Origin: Mesostigma viride
Taxonomy: Eukaryota; Streptophyta; Mesostigmatophyceae; Mesostigmatales; Mesostigmataceae
Reading direction: 5' to 3'
NCBI GenBank assembly: GCA_009746045.1
Contig: RPFO01000065.1
Coordinates: 2,167,484 to 2,231,483, forward strand
Length of the DNA stretch: 64,000 nucleotides
Made by a program: the position numbers and the translations under genes. This document shows, piece after piece, positions 16,099 through 27,195 of the stretch (within the stretch, counting starts at the first letter, position 1; every line of letters starts with the position of its first letter). The notes under the pieces are model-generated. The model saw only the letters and a program-made list of their open reading frames with translations, was not told the origin of the DNA and made no database searches.

Positions 16099-16455
16099 AT
16101 GTCCTTGAAGGGCAAGCGAAGAATAAATAAGGGAGGGCAATCAGGGTACCCTTACTATGCAGTGGCCCATGACGGGGGGGATGGTAGACCAGCCATATTC
16201 TCTAGTTGGAAGACGTGTGAGGAACATATTAAAGATAAGATAGTGTCTAAGAGCTCTAATGCTAAGTGGAAGGGGTTTGATAATATAGTAGATGCATATA
16301 GGTTTATTAGGGAGCATATGCCATTGCTTGATGAGGGCGTGCACACCACTCGTGAATGCTCTAAGCCTCCCACTCACAGCAAAACAGACAGCACTCAGCT
16401 AGGAGCTGGGGACAGTAGTGACAGTAACCTTCTCTCAGCTGACCATTGGCTCTAG
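16099..16455 (+). CDS. RNase H1-type hybrid-binding domain protein in LTR-element leader
   Basis: 119 aa from ATG 16099 (an in-frame ATG lies at 16039). Residues about 15-75 carry YPYYAVAHDGGDGRPAIFSS, then W-x(2)-C, and KWKGFDNIVDAYRFI. This is the pattern of the small domain at the N terminus of RNase H1 and in caulimovirus P6 (YYAV...G..PGIY..W..C...V.G...A.FKSF.....A..F). Known role: binding of RNA:DNA hybrids or dsRNA. The C-terminal 45 residues are Ser/Thr-rich and low complexity. The ORF ends 65 bp before a long CT repeat and is followed by the gag-like ORF. Its place between primer site and gag suggests it is part of the element; a captured host fragment is the alternative. Confidence 0.65.
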   Translation: MSLKGKRRINKGGQSGYPYYAVAHDGGDGRPAIFSSWKTCEEHIKDKIVSKSSNAKWKGFDNIVDAYRFIREHMPLLDEGVHTTRECSKPPTHSKTDSTQLGAGDSSDSNLLSADHWL

Positions 16456-16513
16456 AGCAGACAATAGAGGGGATTATACTACTAGGGAACATAGCACTAG
16501 AGTACGTGGTTGC

Positions 16514-16755
<242 letters not shown>

Positions 16756-16799
16756 GGGGAGGTGTTGCCTGCAGTGTATAAGGTATCGGTACGAGCACC

Positions 16800-18172
<1,373 letters not shown>

Positions 18173-18176
18173 AAAT

Positions 18177-18790
18177 AAAATTCGCCAAGTGTATTGTATT
18201 CCTGAATAATAAAAGATGTAATAGAATAGATTACTCGCTCAGCGCCCAGCCCCGGACATGTCGACAACGTCGGCCATTGACAGCATTTGCTGCAACGTGA
18301 TTCAAAGCTTTCTCCTGCGTGTCGGCCTTTCACGCCGCCAAACAGCTTTGACTCAATGTTCCGCTTTAGGTCATCACCGCGAGTAGCTCTGTGGCTTCAC
18401 CCAACGCTGAGCAACGGCGTGGGCCTGAGAACGTACCCAAGTACAGACCAACCGAAATACACAAACATAATTCCAAACGACACTCCACAACATAACGCAC
18501 CGCAACCGAGATCAGCCCCACTGCCAGGACAAACAGTACGGAACCAAGGTTGCCCACGGAAGCAACGGTAATGGCCAGAACCCAAAATAGCCCACAATCA
18601 GCCAGAACCGACGACCCGTTGCCTGACCGTACACATAAATTCCCACCGACCGCCGGCCCAGTAAATAAACCTCAGCGGCGCTGCTGGCTGACCTCCGGAC
18701 TTAGCCAATTCCGAGCAGAATCAAATTCCAATACTTTATGTGACTGCGAGCCCACAATATAACACCAGCCCCTTTTCTTTCGAGCAGTCA
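18177..18790. other. Junction spacer, no recognised gene
   Basis: Lies between the end of the plus-strand LTR element and the minus-strand gypsy relic. AATAAA-type signals occur at 18174-18215. Short hydrophobic ORFs on the minus strand at 18366-18597 have no recognised domain. The sequence may include eroded gypsy RNase H, but I cannot support it. Confidence 0.4.
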
Positions 18791-19050
18791 CGTGATCCGA
18801 GGAGGGATTTTAAACAAACAAAGGCCGACTGACACTCATCACTCCAAAGGAAAGGAATATCTTTCTTTAATAGGTGATTTATGGGCGCCGCTATAGTGGC
18901 AAAACGAGGAATAAAGCGCCTATAATATGAGGCAATATCTAATACCTAGGAAACTACGTACACTCTTAACATCAGTAGGGGTACGCCAATCCTGAATAGA
19001 CTTGGTTTTATCCGGGTCAGTAGCGACACCGGCATCTGATAACACATGGC
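18791..19050 (-). pseudogene. Gypsy-1 RT, C-terminal part
   Basis: Reads GHVLSDAG, DPDKTKSIQDWRTPTDVKSV, RSFLG, then RFIPRFATIAAPINHLLKK and DIPFLW. These are the thumb and connection motifs of Ty3/gypsy RT (usual form: FLGHVIS, V..FLGL..YYRRFI..F..IA.PL..LLKK). A small frameshift lies near the YYR motif. The frame decays after about 18791. Confidence 0.8.
19046..19050 (+). other. Target-site duplication, left (ATGGC)
   Basis: ATGGC directly left of the left copia-1 LTR, matching ATGGC at 26359-26363 directly right of the right LTR. Five base pairs is the usual length for Ty1/copia integration. Confidence 0.9.
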
Positions 19051-19493
19051 AGTTAATAAACGAGTGGACCTCTCAATGCTCAATGGCCTAACGCATGTGT
19101 TTATTACAATAAATCACAAGCACCGCACCCAACGTGCACAAGGGCATTTAGCATTGTCGACAAGCAACGCTCTGCCTGGCTGCCACGTCTGGAGCAGCCG
19201 ACAGTGGCCGTTGGGCTCTGTGGTGCAGCCTGAGTGGCGCGACGCCACTGCTAGACTCTCAGGACCTTAGTCCAACATCCGACACCTCAATGTCAGTCCC
19301 GAGTGGGTACTGGCGACGCCGTACCGCCAATCCTACTTGGGTACTGGCGTCCGTCACCAGGACTCGGCTATCGAATAGTCTAGCCTGCCGAATCACATAT
19401 AGCCGGGACTTCTGACCGAGCCTACACGTGCGAAACCCCAGATAGCACATTGCTATCTGGTACTTAGCCTATGTCCACGACTAGAGGCTAACT
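19051..19493 (-). repeat. Copia-1 3' LTR
   Basis: 443 bp, AGTTAATAAACG...GGCTAACT on the plus strand, identical by eye to 25916-26358. It contains TTTATTACAATAAATC near its left end, a possible polyadenylation region for the minus-strand transcript. Confidence 0.95.
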
Positions 19494-19860
19494 CCAGTTT
19501 TATTCTTTTTTTTTTTTTTTTTTTTTTTAAGGCATCAGTGCTGCACCTCCAGTTTTTATTCCTTTTTGTTTTTTTCAGGTACTTGGCAATATCATGAATA
19601 AGACATTGGTACAGGAAAACTCATATCAGACCACAATGGACGTTGTGAATTAAAGCGCCCACAGACCCCATTGCCTTTAAATCTGACAGTGTCTTTGAGG
19701 TTTCTGAACCTAGGATCCCCTGTTTGTACAAGTCAGTGGAGTGATGAGTGGCTATGGAAAAACCAGGGGGCACATCAAGAAATTATTATGTTTGTTGCCA
19801 AGTTGCCACCAGCTGGGAAAGACCATAGTCTGCACCATTAGTCTGGAGTGCCCTATTTCA

Positions 19861-22800
19861 TCATCCATTTGTCTGACTAGACAGATAGGGATTCATTGCA
19901 TCACACAGAAGCTGGTACTGGGTTGCTGCTAATGACGGAATCTTGGTCAATGCGTCAGCCAGGTTCTCCTCGTCTGGCAGATGCTGCCAGCTGGAAAAAT
20001 AGCTTGTTTCCTGTTTCAAAATCACCCAGTCCAGATCAGTATGCACAGCAGCAGTCACAGATTTCTTGTTAAGGAAACTAATGACTGACTGACTGTCAGT
20101 GTGTAAGTGAGCATGCACATCAGCCTTGCTGCCAGCCTGAGTTTGCAACCAGGTTAGTATGTGCTGAAGGGATCGAGCATGCTGCACAGCAGACACCACA
20201 GCACGGCACTCAGCAGAGTTACTGCCAACAGCTTTTCTGCGATGCAATCTGCTGTACCACGACACCATGGACATATAGTCTCCCTTGTTGGTAAGGAAGA
20301 ACACCCCAGCCTCCCTGGCATCCATTTTTGTTATTACCCTACTCTCCATGGAGCTGTCCATCAGACAGTTAATGTGAATATCTTCCATGAGGTTGAGTGG
20401 ATGAATGACAAGGGAAGGTCCAGCCTTTAGTAGCTTCTGGAGATCCTTAGGTTTCATGGTTTGTAATACTGTGTCATCAATCCTGCTGACCACTGCCAGA
20501 TGAGGTGCACAGATAGCACTCAGCCACCCTAATTTTCCTTTGACAGTAGCACACATGTGAGCAGGAATGCACGGAATATCAAGCAGCTCTAGGCATTCTT
20601 CTAAGTACTGGGCAGGCGGGGATAGAGTACACACCCACTGTTCCTGTTGCTCTTCCAGTGCTAGCATTATGCCACAGAACTGTAGGGGTTCTGGCCCCAG
20701 CTCTGTCTGCTTTCCAATCTCATATGACTGCTGAACCTGCTGAATGAACTTGTCAACTTCAGCTCTTGGTCCACAAATCAGTTGGTCATCACCATGCCAC
20801 ACAAACAGGAGCAAGCCAGAGGGTGTGGGCACAGCAAAGAGACAAGGGTCCAGATCATCATAAGTGGCATTAAGTTTCTTGAACACCTCTTCTGCTGATT
20901 TTCTGAAGATAGTGGGAGCACTTTGCAAACCTTCCACCCCTAGATTTAGGAGTAGATATGGCTCATCAATATCATGTGCCCATGCAGCAGGGGTGGGAAC
21001 CACATAGACCTGACCCTTCCACACATCTTGCGCTTTATCAGGGTCCCCTCTAAGGAAAGCCCTTTTGATATCAGTAGCTTTGCAGGCATAATCTTGGCCA
21101 GCATTGAGATGGTGGAGGAAGACAGAGAGCAGTATCCTGAGGGATGTTTGCTGCAGCCCAGGAGTGTAGAGTTCACCCTTGGACAGTTTTGACATGCCTT
21201 TTAATTCTGTCACACATGGCCTAGCATGATATATAGGTGAGCCTACTGGCTGTGCCTTGTGTTTTAGCACAAACTTGAGTCTCAACTTTTTGGCACCTTC
21301 TGGAATTTCCCAGACAGGAGTGACAGGTGGCTTATAGTCAGGATGCTTAGGGTTTGGCAGCACCCACTCTTCGCGGGCTTGGTGCCTAATGGCTTGGATC
21401 CATTTTTGAAACCCTTTTTGTGTTTTGCATTGTTGGATTAGAGCATCATAGTTGTGAGGAGAGTGCATGGCTAAGTCCCACTTTCCAACCCCAAAGGACT
21501 GCGGGTGTGGCCTTTGATTGTGCACCTTTTTCTCTAGGTCAGGGATTTCACCTGGCCCATATTTGATGTTAATGGCCTTGATATAGGCATCTAATCCATG
21601 AACCAGTTGGGACAATGGAATCTTGTAGTGATCCAAGGGAATGGCTCCTACCCCAGTCACACGCAGCTGGCTAGCAGTGATGGTGACACCTGGGTAAGAG
21701 ATAAAGGGTTCTCCCAACAAAGCATTGCCCATGTACCCTTCCACTACCTGGAAAGGTGTCTGGATGCCAAGTATGGGGATCATTACTTGACCCAACACAT
21801 CTAAGGTTGTTTTGCCTGAAAAATCTTGCACCTGTGTCCATGGTGAGGGTGCAAGTTGCAGACCAGGAATGGCTTGTGCACTGATCACACTGACCTGTGC
21901 CTGAGTGTCCACAGCTAGGATGCAGGATTCCTGGCTATAATCGGAGCACACAGCAGAGACCTTGGCCAAACCTGAGGCTTGTTTAGCCTTGCTCTTGTGA
22001 GCCTTATGCAGAGCTGCCAGGGCTTTTTCTAGCTTGGATTTGAACTCAGCTGGATTGCCTTTGTTTTGCTCTGGTACCTCATGCCTGGTTGAACTCTGCC
22101 CAGAGGGACTTACACCAGGTTGTGGGGTGACACGTACCTCACTGAGGGGTGGAGGAATGACAGAGGGTGTGGTAGTGCCATCATCAGCTCCTGGTGTTGG
22201 AATGCTGGGTGGTTCTGCTTGCTCACCAGAGTTAAGGAGGGAATCCATGTTCAAGGACTCTTCCCCTGGCACGTCTGCCAAAGGAGGGAAATACTTCTTA
22301 ACTCTATGACTGCTCACCCTGTGTTTTCTCCCTGTTTCCAAACTTCGAATATCCATATTTTTTCCTTTTTTGGTCATTCTTAGAACAGTGCACGGACCAT
22401 ACCACATGCCTGTCTTGCCATGTTTGGTTTCTTTGAAATATAGGACTTGTTCACCCAGTTGGAATACTGTTCTGGGGTGTGTTATGTCCTTTTCAGCTAG
22501 CTTATCAGCCACTTTAGCTCTTACTGTGTTATACAGAGCTAATACCTCTGGAGGGTACACACCTGCCTGTAAGCCAATGGGAAGGATTTCCCCCCATGGT
22601 GCATGCAACACAGGTCTAAGGTTAAGTGTAGCACAGATTTCACTGCACCACAGTGCTCTGTCAGCATAGCTTCCAGATGTGGCTTTCAGGTCAGTGGATT
22701 TCGCCACTAAAGTTTTGACTGACCTGATGGTTCTTTCAATGACACCCTGCCCTTCATGATCTTGCAATCCAGCAATCTCAATATTAGCATCCCATCCTTC

Positions 22801-25800
22801 ACACTCAGCCAGACAGCTAAACTGTTGATCAAGCAGTATAGTGTCAACTGGGTAGAATCTGGGCAATGCTATCACAAGTGCTGCACGCAGTTGCTCTTTA
22901 GCCATTCCAGGTAGGGGTTCCATGACAGTGAATCTGGACCATGTGTCTTTTAGGATCAGATATTGTTCACCATCGATATGCACGACATCACCCACAATTA
23001 TTCCCCTTTGGGTGGGTGGTGTTGCGACATGCCATTTGGGAGGTTTTGGGCCATGGAACTGACATTGCTGGCAGTGTTTTCTAGCCAACCTGACAGCATT
23101 CCTGAGTCGTGAACCTCCTGCTCTTCTGGCAATCTTTTCTGCCACCACCTCATGACCCATGGCTATGTGGAGCTGGGTTGCTAGTTCCCTTAAGTCTACT
23201 GTGTCAACAGCAGCTGGGGTAAGAGCTTTGAGGTAGGGCAGTATCACATTATACGTGGAGGAGATTTTCTGAGCTGCCTCAAAATCTAGCAGTCCCTTGT
23301 CTTTATCCCCAATGATAATGAGATCATATAAATCCACATAGGCGTGCTGTGAGGACGTACATCCTTTTGGAGCCTTGTCCTGCCGGTCGCACCACGTGCC
23401 GGGGGGCAGATGGCGGGGGTGCTTGCAACCGAAGCAGAGGTCCACGTCGCCTACTGCGGGGTTCCACTTGCAGTCCGCCCGCTGGTGTCCCTTGGTGCCA
23501 CACCGGGTGCACTTGTTCTTGGGACCTGCATGGGGGGGCTGAGCAGTGGGTGCAGGGGTGGGTGGGGCAGGTGTGGGGGGGGTGGGCCGCCTCCACTGGT
23601 TTGGCTTGAGCTGAGCAGGCTGTCCCGGCTGGCCTTGGGGCTGGTTGCCCTTGGCCTTCTTGGACTGGCCGCCCTGCTGCCCCCCTAGCTGGCGCTTTTT
23701 TCCTTGCCCCTTCCCTTGGGTCTGTTGGACCTTGGGGGTTGGGGTTGCAGACGGAGCACCTATAGCCAGGGGAGTCAGGCAGTCTTGGATATGGTTCATC
23801 CCCGCCCGGAAATCGTTCCACAGAGGTTTGAGACCTGCAACCACAGTGGCGTACACAGCTTTGTCCAGGTTAGCATTTGACAACCATGAATACAGCAGGT
23901 AGCTAGCAGGCAGACCCCTGAGATCAGGGTCCTTTTCTACAGCCAACCTATAATTCTTGCAATCAGTGGCATAGTCTTGCTTGTTGACCTGGTAAGCATT
24001 AAGCCAGTTGAAACCACGGATGGATTCAAACTGTGTCCTATCCACCAGCAAGTGCTTAAGCTCATCCATGAAGGCTGGCCACAATGCAATTGCTAGGTTA
24101 GGTGTCCCAGCCTTTTCTTGGTAAATCTGGACCAAGGTTTTAATGGCTGGGGCTGACCTATGGATGGTGGTGGATGCACGCAAGGCACTGAACCAGTTCT
24201 GGACATTCAGAGACTCAAAACAGTAGTTCAGGCTAAACAAAAATTCCTTGGCCTGTTCCTGGGTGTAACCCTCAGGTAAGCCAGGGATTTCTATTTTAGA
24301 TTCTTTTTGTTTTGGGTTAAACGTACCTTTGACCGGGTCCTTCTTTTCAGCCAAGAAAGTCTTGACTGCTTGTTGAAGATCAGCCTCCTCCATGTTCGCC
24401 CTGCCCCTTTCCAGCTGGGAGATACTGGCCAGGAGGCCATCCAGCTGGGTGCGCGACAGGTCGTCCATGGGGTTGGTGGCCATGGTCTTGAGCTGTGCCG
24501 TGAGTATGGCAAGCAGCTCTTGGACGTCCCCCTTAAGGGTGGGTGGGGTTGGGTCCACTGGGGTCCCTTTTGCCACCGCCTTGCTCTTATCTGACTGCCC
24601 TGGTGTGGGTGCAGTCTGCTGGGCCTCCGCAGAAGGTGGTTGTGTTCCAGCTTGCTGTGCTAGTGCAGTGGCTGGTGGTGTTCCAGCTGCAGGCGCAGGG
24701 TCTTGTTCCCCTTGCCTTACTCCACTGCTGGTAGGAAAACCCTTGGCCTGGCCAAGCTGCTGCAGCGCTGCTGCTTGGGCTGCCAGGCCGCCCTCACGGG
24801 CTATCATGGCCTCTAGGAGTTTATTCTCCACCACCTTGCGGCGGTGGAGCTCCTGGGCATCCGGGTCACTTGGGGGTTTGCTGGGGGAGCTGGGGACAGT
24901 GCCCTGGCTCTTGCCCTGCAGCACCCTTGGTGACACGGCCCCTCCAACCACCCTTTGGCTCAAATCAGTGCCAGGGGTGGGGAGGGTATGTGCAGGGAGT
25001 GCAGGCGTTTCTGTTGCCTGCATCTTCTCCTGCAGCTTGGTCAGCTGCAACAGGAGGGAATTGAGTTGGTCCGCTGTTAGCGTGACCCCCTCGTCCCCCT
25101 GTGCAACAACCAGCTCATTGAAGAGGCGCTCATGGAGCACCTCTCCAGCTTGCATGGCAGCCAGCTGCTTTTCAGCAGTCATGTTGCGGGCCGCTGTCTT
25201 TTTGCGGTCCCGCTCTTGCTGTGCAAGACGGCGTGCCTCTACAAACTGGGCGGCGGCCTGTTCGACCGCCTGATTGAGTGGATTCATCTCAATCTCCCCA
25301 TCAGAAACCCCTGGGGAGAGGGTGACCTCGTCATCAGACAGCTGAATGCTGCCGATGACGGGTCCTGGGACCTTCTTGGTCCGCATTTTGAACATGTATG
25401 CGTCCCTCTTCAGCTTCCTCTCGTACCCCCCCGCTTTCTGAGCGGATGAGGGGACGATCGGCACCCCCGCTTGTTCTCCACCGCTTTTGGCTATTCCGCC
25501 CTCCTCCTGAGGAGGTTGGGACGGTGCCTTAGCGGGGAGGTCAGCGGGGCTTGCCTGAGGGCTGGGGGACCGCATACTGCTTACGGATTTTTGCGAGCTA
25601 GCTGGGCTAGAAAAAACAGATTTTTCGGCCTGTTCGGCCAAGGAGGTTACCTGTTTTTGCAGGGCTGCCAGCTGCCGCTCTTGGGCGGCTGCCTTGACGC
25701 TTTGCTGAGCCATTGCTGTCGCTAGCTGCCTAGCCACTAGCTGTTCCTGCTCCGCCTGCGCCCTTCTTGCTTTTTTAATTTTCTTGGCCGCAGCCTTCTC

Positions 25801-25884
25801 CTCTACTGTTGGCACCGTCTGCCAGCCAGCATCATCTATCCGCTTCTTTTTGAATTTCAGGCCTGGCATAATAGGATCTCCCAT
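19861..25884 (-). CDS. Copia-1 Gag-Pol polyprotein (2007 aa)
   Basis: Residues about 1-780 are gag, rich in Gln/Ala. A CCHC zinc knuckle follows near 790-804 (CTRCGTKGHQRADC), then a second Cys/His cluster (CFGCKHPRHLPPGTWC). Integrase: zinc domain H-x4-H at 906-911 with C-x2-C near 938-941; catalytic D971 (VVHIDG), about D1018 (ILLDQQ) and E1050 (GVIERTIRSVK). A protease-like domain near 1325 (AVDTQAQVSVIS, later NALLGEPF) lies AFTER integrase. RT follows with ICKATDIKRAFLRG-type and HGDDQLI (near 1698), where copia usually has YVDD. RNase H comes last (LMDSSMESR, SNSAECRAVVSA, HTDSQSV, LADALTK). The order Gag-IN-PR-RT-RH differs from the copia standard Gag-PR-IN-RT-RH. DTQ replaces the usual D-T/S-G. 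Confidence 0.93.
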   Translation of the reverse strand: MGDPIMPGLKFKKKRIDDAGWQTVPTVEEKAAAKKIKKARRAQAEQEQLVARQLATAMAQQSVKAAAQERQLAALQKQVTSLAEQAEKSVFSSPASSQKSVSSMRSPSPQASPADLPAKAPSQPPQEEGGIAKSGGEQAGVPIVPSSAQKAGGYERKLKRDAYMFKMRTKKVPGPVIGSIQLSDDEVTLSPGVSDGEIEMNPLNQAVEQAAAQFVEARRLAQQERDRKKTAARNMTAEKQLAAMQAGEVLHERLFNELVVAQGDEGVTLTADQLNSLLLQLTKLQEKMQATETPALPAHTLPTPGTDLSQRVVGGAVSPRVLQGKSQGTVPSSPSKPPSDPDAQELHRRKVVENKLLEAMIAREGGLAAQAAALQQLGQAKGFPTSSGVRQGEQDPAPAAGTPPATALAQQAGTQPPSAEAQQTAPTPGQSDKSKAVAKGTPVDPTPPTLKGDVQELLAILTAQLKTMATNPMDDLSRTQLDGLLASISQLERGRANMEEADLQQAVKTFLAEKKDPVKGTFNPKQKESKIEIPGLPEGYTQEQAKEFLFSLNYCFESLNVQNWFSALRASTTIHRSAPAIKTLVQIYQEKAGTPNLAIALWPAFMDELKHLLVDRTQFESIRGFNWLNAYQVNKQDYATDCKNYRLAVEKDPDLRGLPASYLLYSWLSNANLDKAVYATVVAGLKPLWNDFRAGMNHIQDCLTPLAIGAPSATPTPKVQQTQGKGQGKKRQLGGQQGGQSKKAKGNQPQGQPGQPAQLKPNQWRRPTPPTPAPPTPAPTAQPPHAGPKNKCTRCGTKGHQRADCKWNPAVGDVDLCFGCKHPRHLPPGTWCDRQDKAPKGCTSSQHAYVDLYDLIIIGDKDKGLLDFEAAQKISSTYNVILPYLKALTPAAVDTVDLRELATQLHIAMGHEVVAEKIARRAGGSRLRNAVRLARKHCQQCQFHGPKPPKWHVATPPTQRGIIVGDVVHIDGEQYLILKDTWSRFTVMEPLPGMAKEQLRAALVIALPRFYPVDTILLDQQFSCLAECEGWDANIEIAGLQDHEGQGVIERTIRSVKTLVAKSTDLKATSGSYADRALWCSEICATLNLRPVLHAPWGEILPIGLQAGVYPPEVLALYNTVRAKVADKLAEKDITHPRTVFQLGEQVLYFKETKHGKTGMWYGPCTVLRMTKKGKNMDIRSLETGRKHRVSSHRVKKYFPPLADVPGEESLNMDSLLNSGEQAEPPSIPTPGADDGTTTPSVIPPPLSEVRVTPQPGVSPSGQSSTRHEVPEQNKGNPAEFKSKLEKALAALHKAHKSKAKQASGLAKVSAVCSDYSQESCILAVDTQAQVSVISAQAIPGLQLAPSPWTQVQDFSGKTTLDVLGQVMIPILGIQTPFQVVEGYMGNALLGEPFISYPGVTITASQLRVTGVGAIPLDHYKIPLSQLVHGLDAYIKAINIKYGPGEIPDLEKKVHNQRPHPQSFGVGKWDLAMHSPHNYDALIQQCKTQKGFQKWIQAIRHQAREEWVLPNPKHPDYKPPVTPVWEIPEGAKKLRLKFVLKHKAQPVGSPIYHARPCVTELKGMSKLSKGELYTPGLQQTSLRILLSVFLHHLNAGQDYACKATDIKRAFLRGDPDKAQDVWKGQVYVVPTPAAWAHDIDEPYLLLNLGVEGLQSAPTIFRKSAEEVFKKLNATYDDLDPCLFAVPTPSGLLLFVWHGDDQLICGPRAEVDKFIQQVQQSYEIGKQTELGPEPLQFCGIMLALEEQQEQWVCTLSPPAQYLEECLELLDIPCIPAHMCATVKGKLGWLSAICAPHLAVVSRIDDTVLQTMKPKDLQKLLKAGPSLVIHPLNLMEDIHINCLMDSSMESRVITKMDAREAGVFFLTNKGDYMSMVSWYSRLHRRKAVGSNSAECRAVVSAVQHARSLQHILTWLQTQAGSKADVHAHLHTDSQSVISFLNKKSVTAAVHTDLDWVILKQETSYFSSWQHLPDEENLADALTKIPSLAATQYQLLCDAMNPYLSSQTNG

Positions 25885-25915
25885 GATTTTGTCTATGGTA
25901 AACGACTTTAATTCA

Positions 25916-26358
25916 AGTTAATAAACGAGTGGACCTCTCAATGCTCAATGGCCTAACGCATGTGTTTATTACAATAAATCACAAGCACCGCACCCAACGT
26001 GCACAAGGGCATTTAGCATTGTCGACAAGCAACGCTCTGCCTGGCTGCCACGTCTGGAGCAGCCGACAGTGGCCGTTGGGCTCTGTGGTGCAGCCTGAGT
26101 GGCGCGACGCCACTGCTAGACTCTCAGGACCTTAGTCCAACATCCGACACCTCAATGTCAGTCCCGAGTGGGTACTGGCGACGCCGTACCGCCAATCCTA
26201 CTTGGGTACTGGCGTCCGTCACCAGGACTCGGCTATCGAATAGTCTAGCCTGCCGAATCACATATAGCCGGGACTTCTGACCGAGCCTACACGTGCGAAA
26301 CCCCAGATAGCACATTGCTATCTGGTACTTAGCCTATGTCCACGACTAGAGGCTAACT
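25916..26358 (-). repeat. Copia-1 5' LTR
   Basis: 443 bp, same sequence as 19051-19493. As the upstream LTR it should carry the promoter for the minus-strand polyprotein, which starts 31 bp inside the element. Confidence 0.95.
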
Positions 26359-26363
26359 ATGGC
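26359..26363 (+). other. Target-site duplication, right (ATGGC)
   Basis: Second copy of the 5-bp duplication made by copia-1 insertion into gypsy-1. Confidence 0.9.
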
Positions 26364-27171
26364 CTAAAAAGGGTACACTCCTACCCGAGCGCATTTTAGC
26401 ACGGCGAGCCCACAAAGAATTTTCAGCCATTATCTCTAGAACCTTCTTTAAATCACGGAGGTGTGTTTCAAAATCTGGGGAATAAATAAGAATATCATCT
26501 ATAAATAAGCCTGGGCACAGGAACGATCGTGCTCAGCTGAAGAAACAGAGGAGAAGGAAGGATCTTTTAAATCAGAGGACACCTGGGGAAGGTGAGAATT
26601 GCCCATAACAGGCCTGAGAACTTCATTCATTAGCATCTGAAAGGAACCAGGGGAATTATCCCATAGCAGCTACTCTAAACTGGTAATGGCCAAAAGGGGT
26701 AGCAAAAGCAGTTTTATGACAATCCTCAGGCGCTATTCGCAACTGCCAAAAGCCATCTGCACAATCTAACACGGTGAAACATGTAGAACCCTTAACCTTA
26801 TTAAATATATCATCAATACGAGGTAGAGGATATTTAGACTTCACGGTGATATCATTTAATTTCCTATAATCAGTAACTAAACGAAACTTGCCATTTGGCT
26901 TAGATACTAAAAGAACACCAGCTGAGTAGGGGGAGTTACTAGGCTCTATTAATCCTGCTTCAAATAGAGATACTAAAATCTGTTTTAAATCCTTTAACTC
27001 GGTAGGGCCCATTCGGTACATCGGATAATGCGTAAGAACAGCACCGTCTTTGATAACTACACGGTGTAAAACAGAACATGGAGGAGGGTAAGAAGGAGTC
27101 TTTTCTTCAAAAACTTTGGAGGAGTCTATTACCGCCATGTATCTTACTAGTTCGTTCTCAGTAAATCCCAC
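26364..27171 (-). pseudogene. Gypsy-1 RT, N-terminal and palm part
   Basis: Reads YRMGPTELKDLKQIL, EPSNSPYSAGVLLVSKPNGK, FRLVTDYRKLNDITVK, YPLPRIDDIF, FTVLDCADGFWQLRI, KTAFATPFGHYQF, then after frameshifts SFQMLMNEV and FIDDILIYSPDFETHL. All are hallmark gypsy RT motifs. FIDD is the catalytic box. At least two frameshifts (near 26655 and 26520) make it inactive. Between QMLMNEV and FIDD there is an extra segment of about 35 residues (HLPQVSSDLKDPSF onward) that is also present in gypsy-2. Confidence 0.88.
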
Positions 27172-27195
27172 TCCTATGGTACAGCGTATCTATCA

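Larger units (their letters stand above)
19051..26358 (-). mobile_element. Copia-1: intact Ty1/copia-like element, recent insertion
   Basis: 7308 bp with two 443-bp LTRs that look identical base for base, a 5-bp duplication and one uninterrupted 2007-codon polyprotein. LTR ends are AGTTA...TAACT rather than TG...CA. Only 31 bp separate the upstream LTR from the start codon, and no TGG-type primer site is obvious there. A long A-rich purine tract (the T run at 19506-19529 on the plus strand) precedes the downstream LTR. Identical LTRs and an intact ORF imply very recent transposition. Confidence 0.95.
18791..27195 (-). mobile_element. Gypsy-1 relic, split by copia-1
   Basis: Minus-strand Ty3/gypsy RT sequence occurs on both sides of the copia-1 insertion: 27171-26364 and 19050-18791. 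Joining the flanks with one ATGGC copy reads through VPFLGHVLSDAG, the conserved gypsy RT thumb motif. Only RT is left; LTRs, gag and integrase are not seen. The right edge abuts the 5' end of LINE-2 at 27196. Confidence 0.85.

Noticed and set aside
18366-18597. Small hydrophobic membrane protein on the minus strand
   Set aside because: Short, without homology clues, and in a junction between decayed elements.
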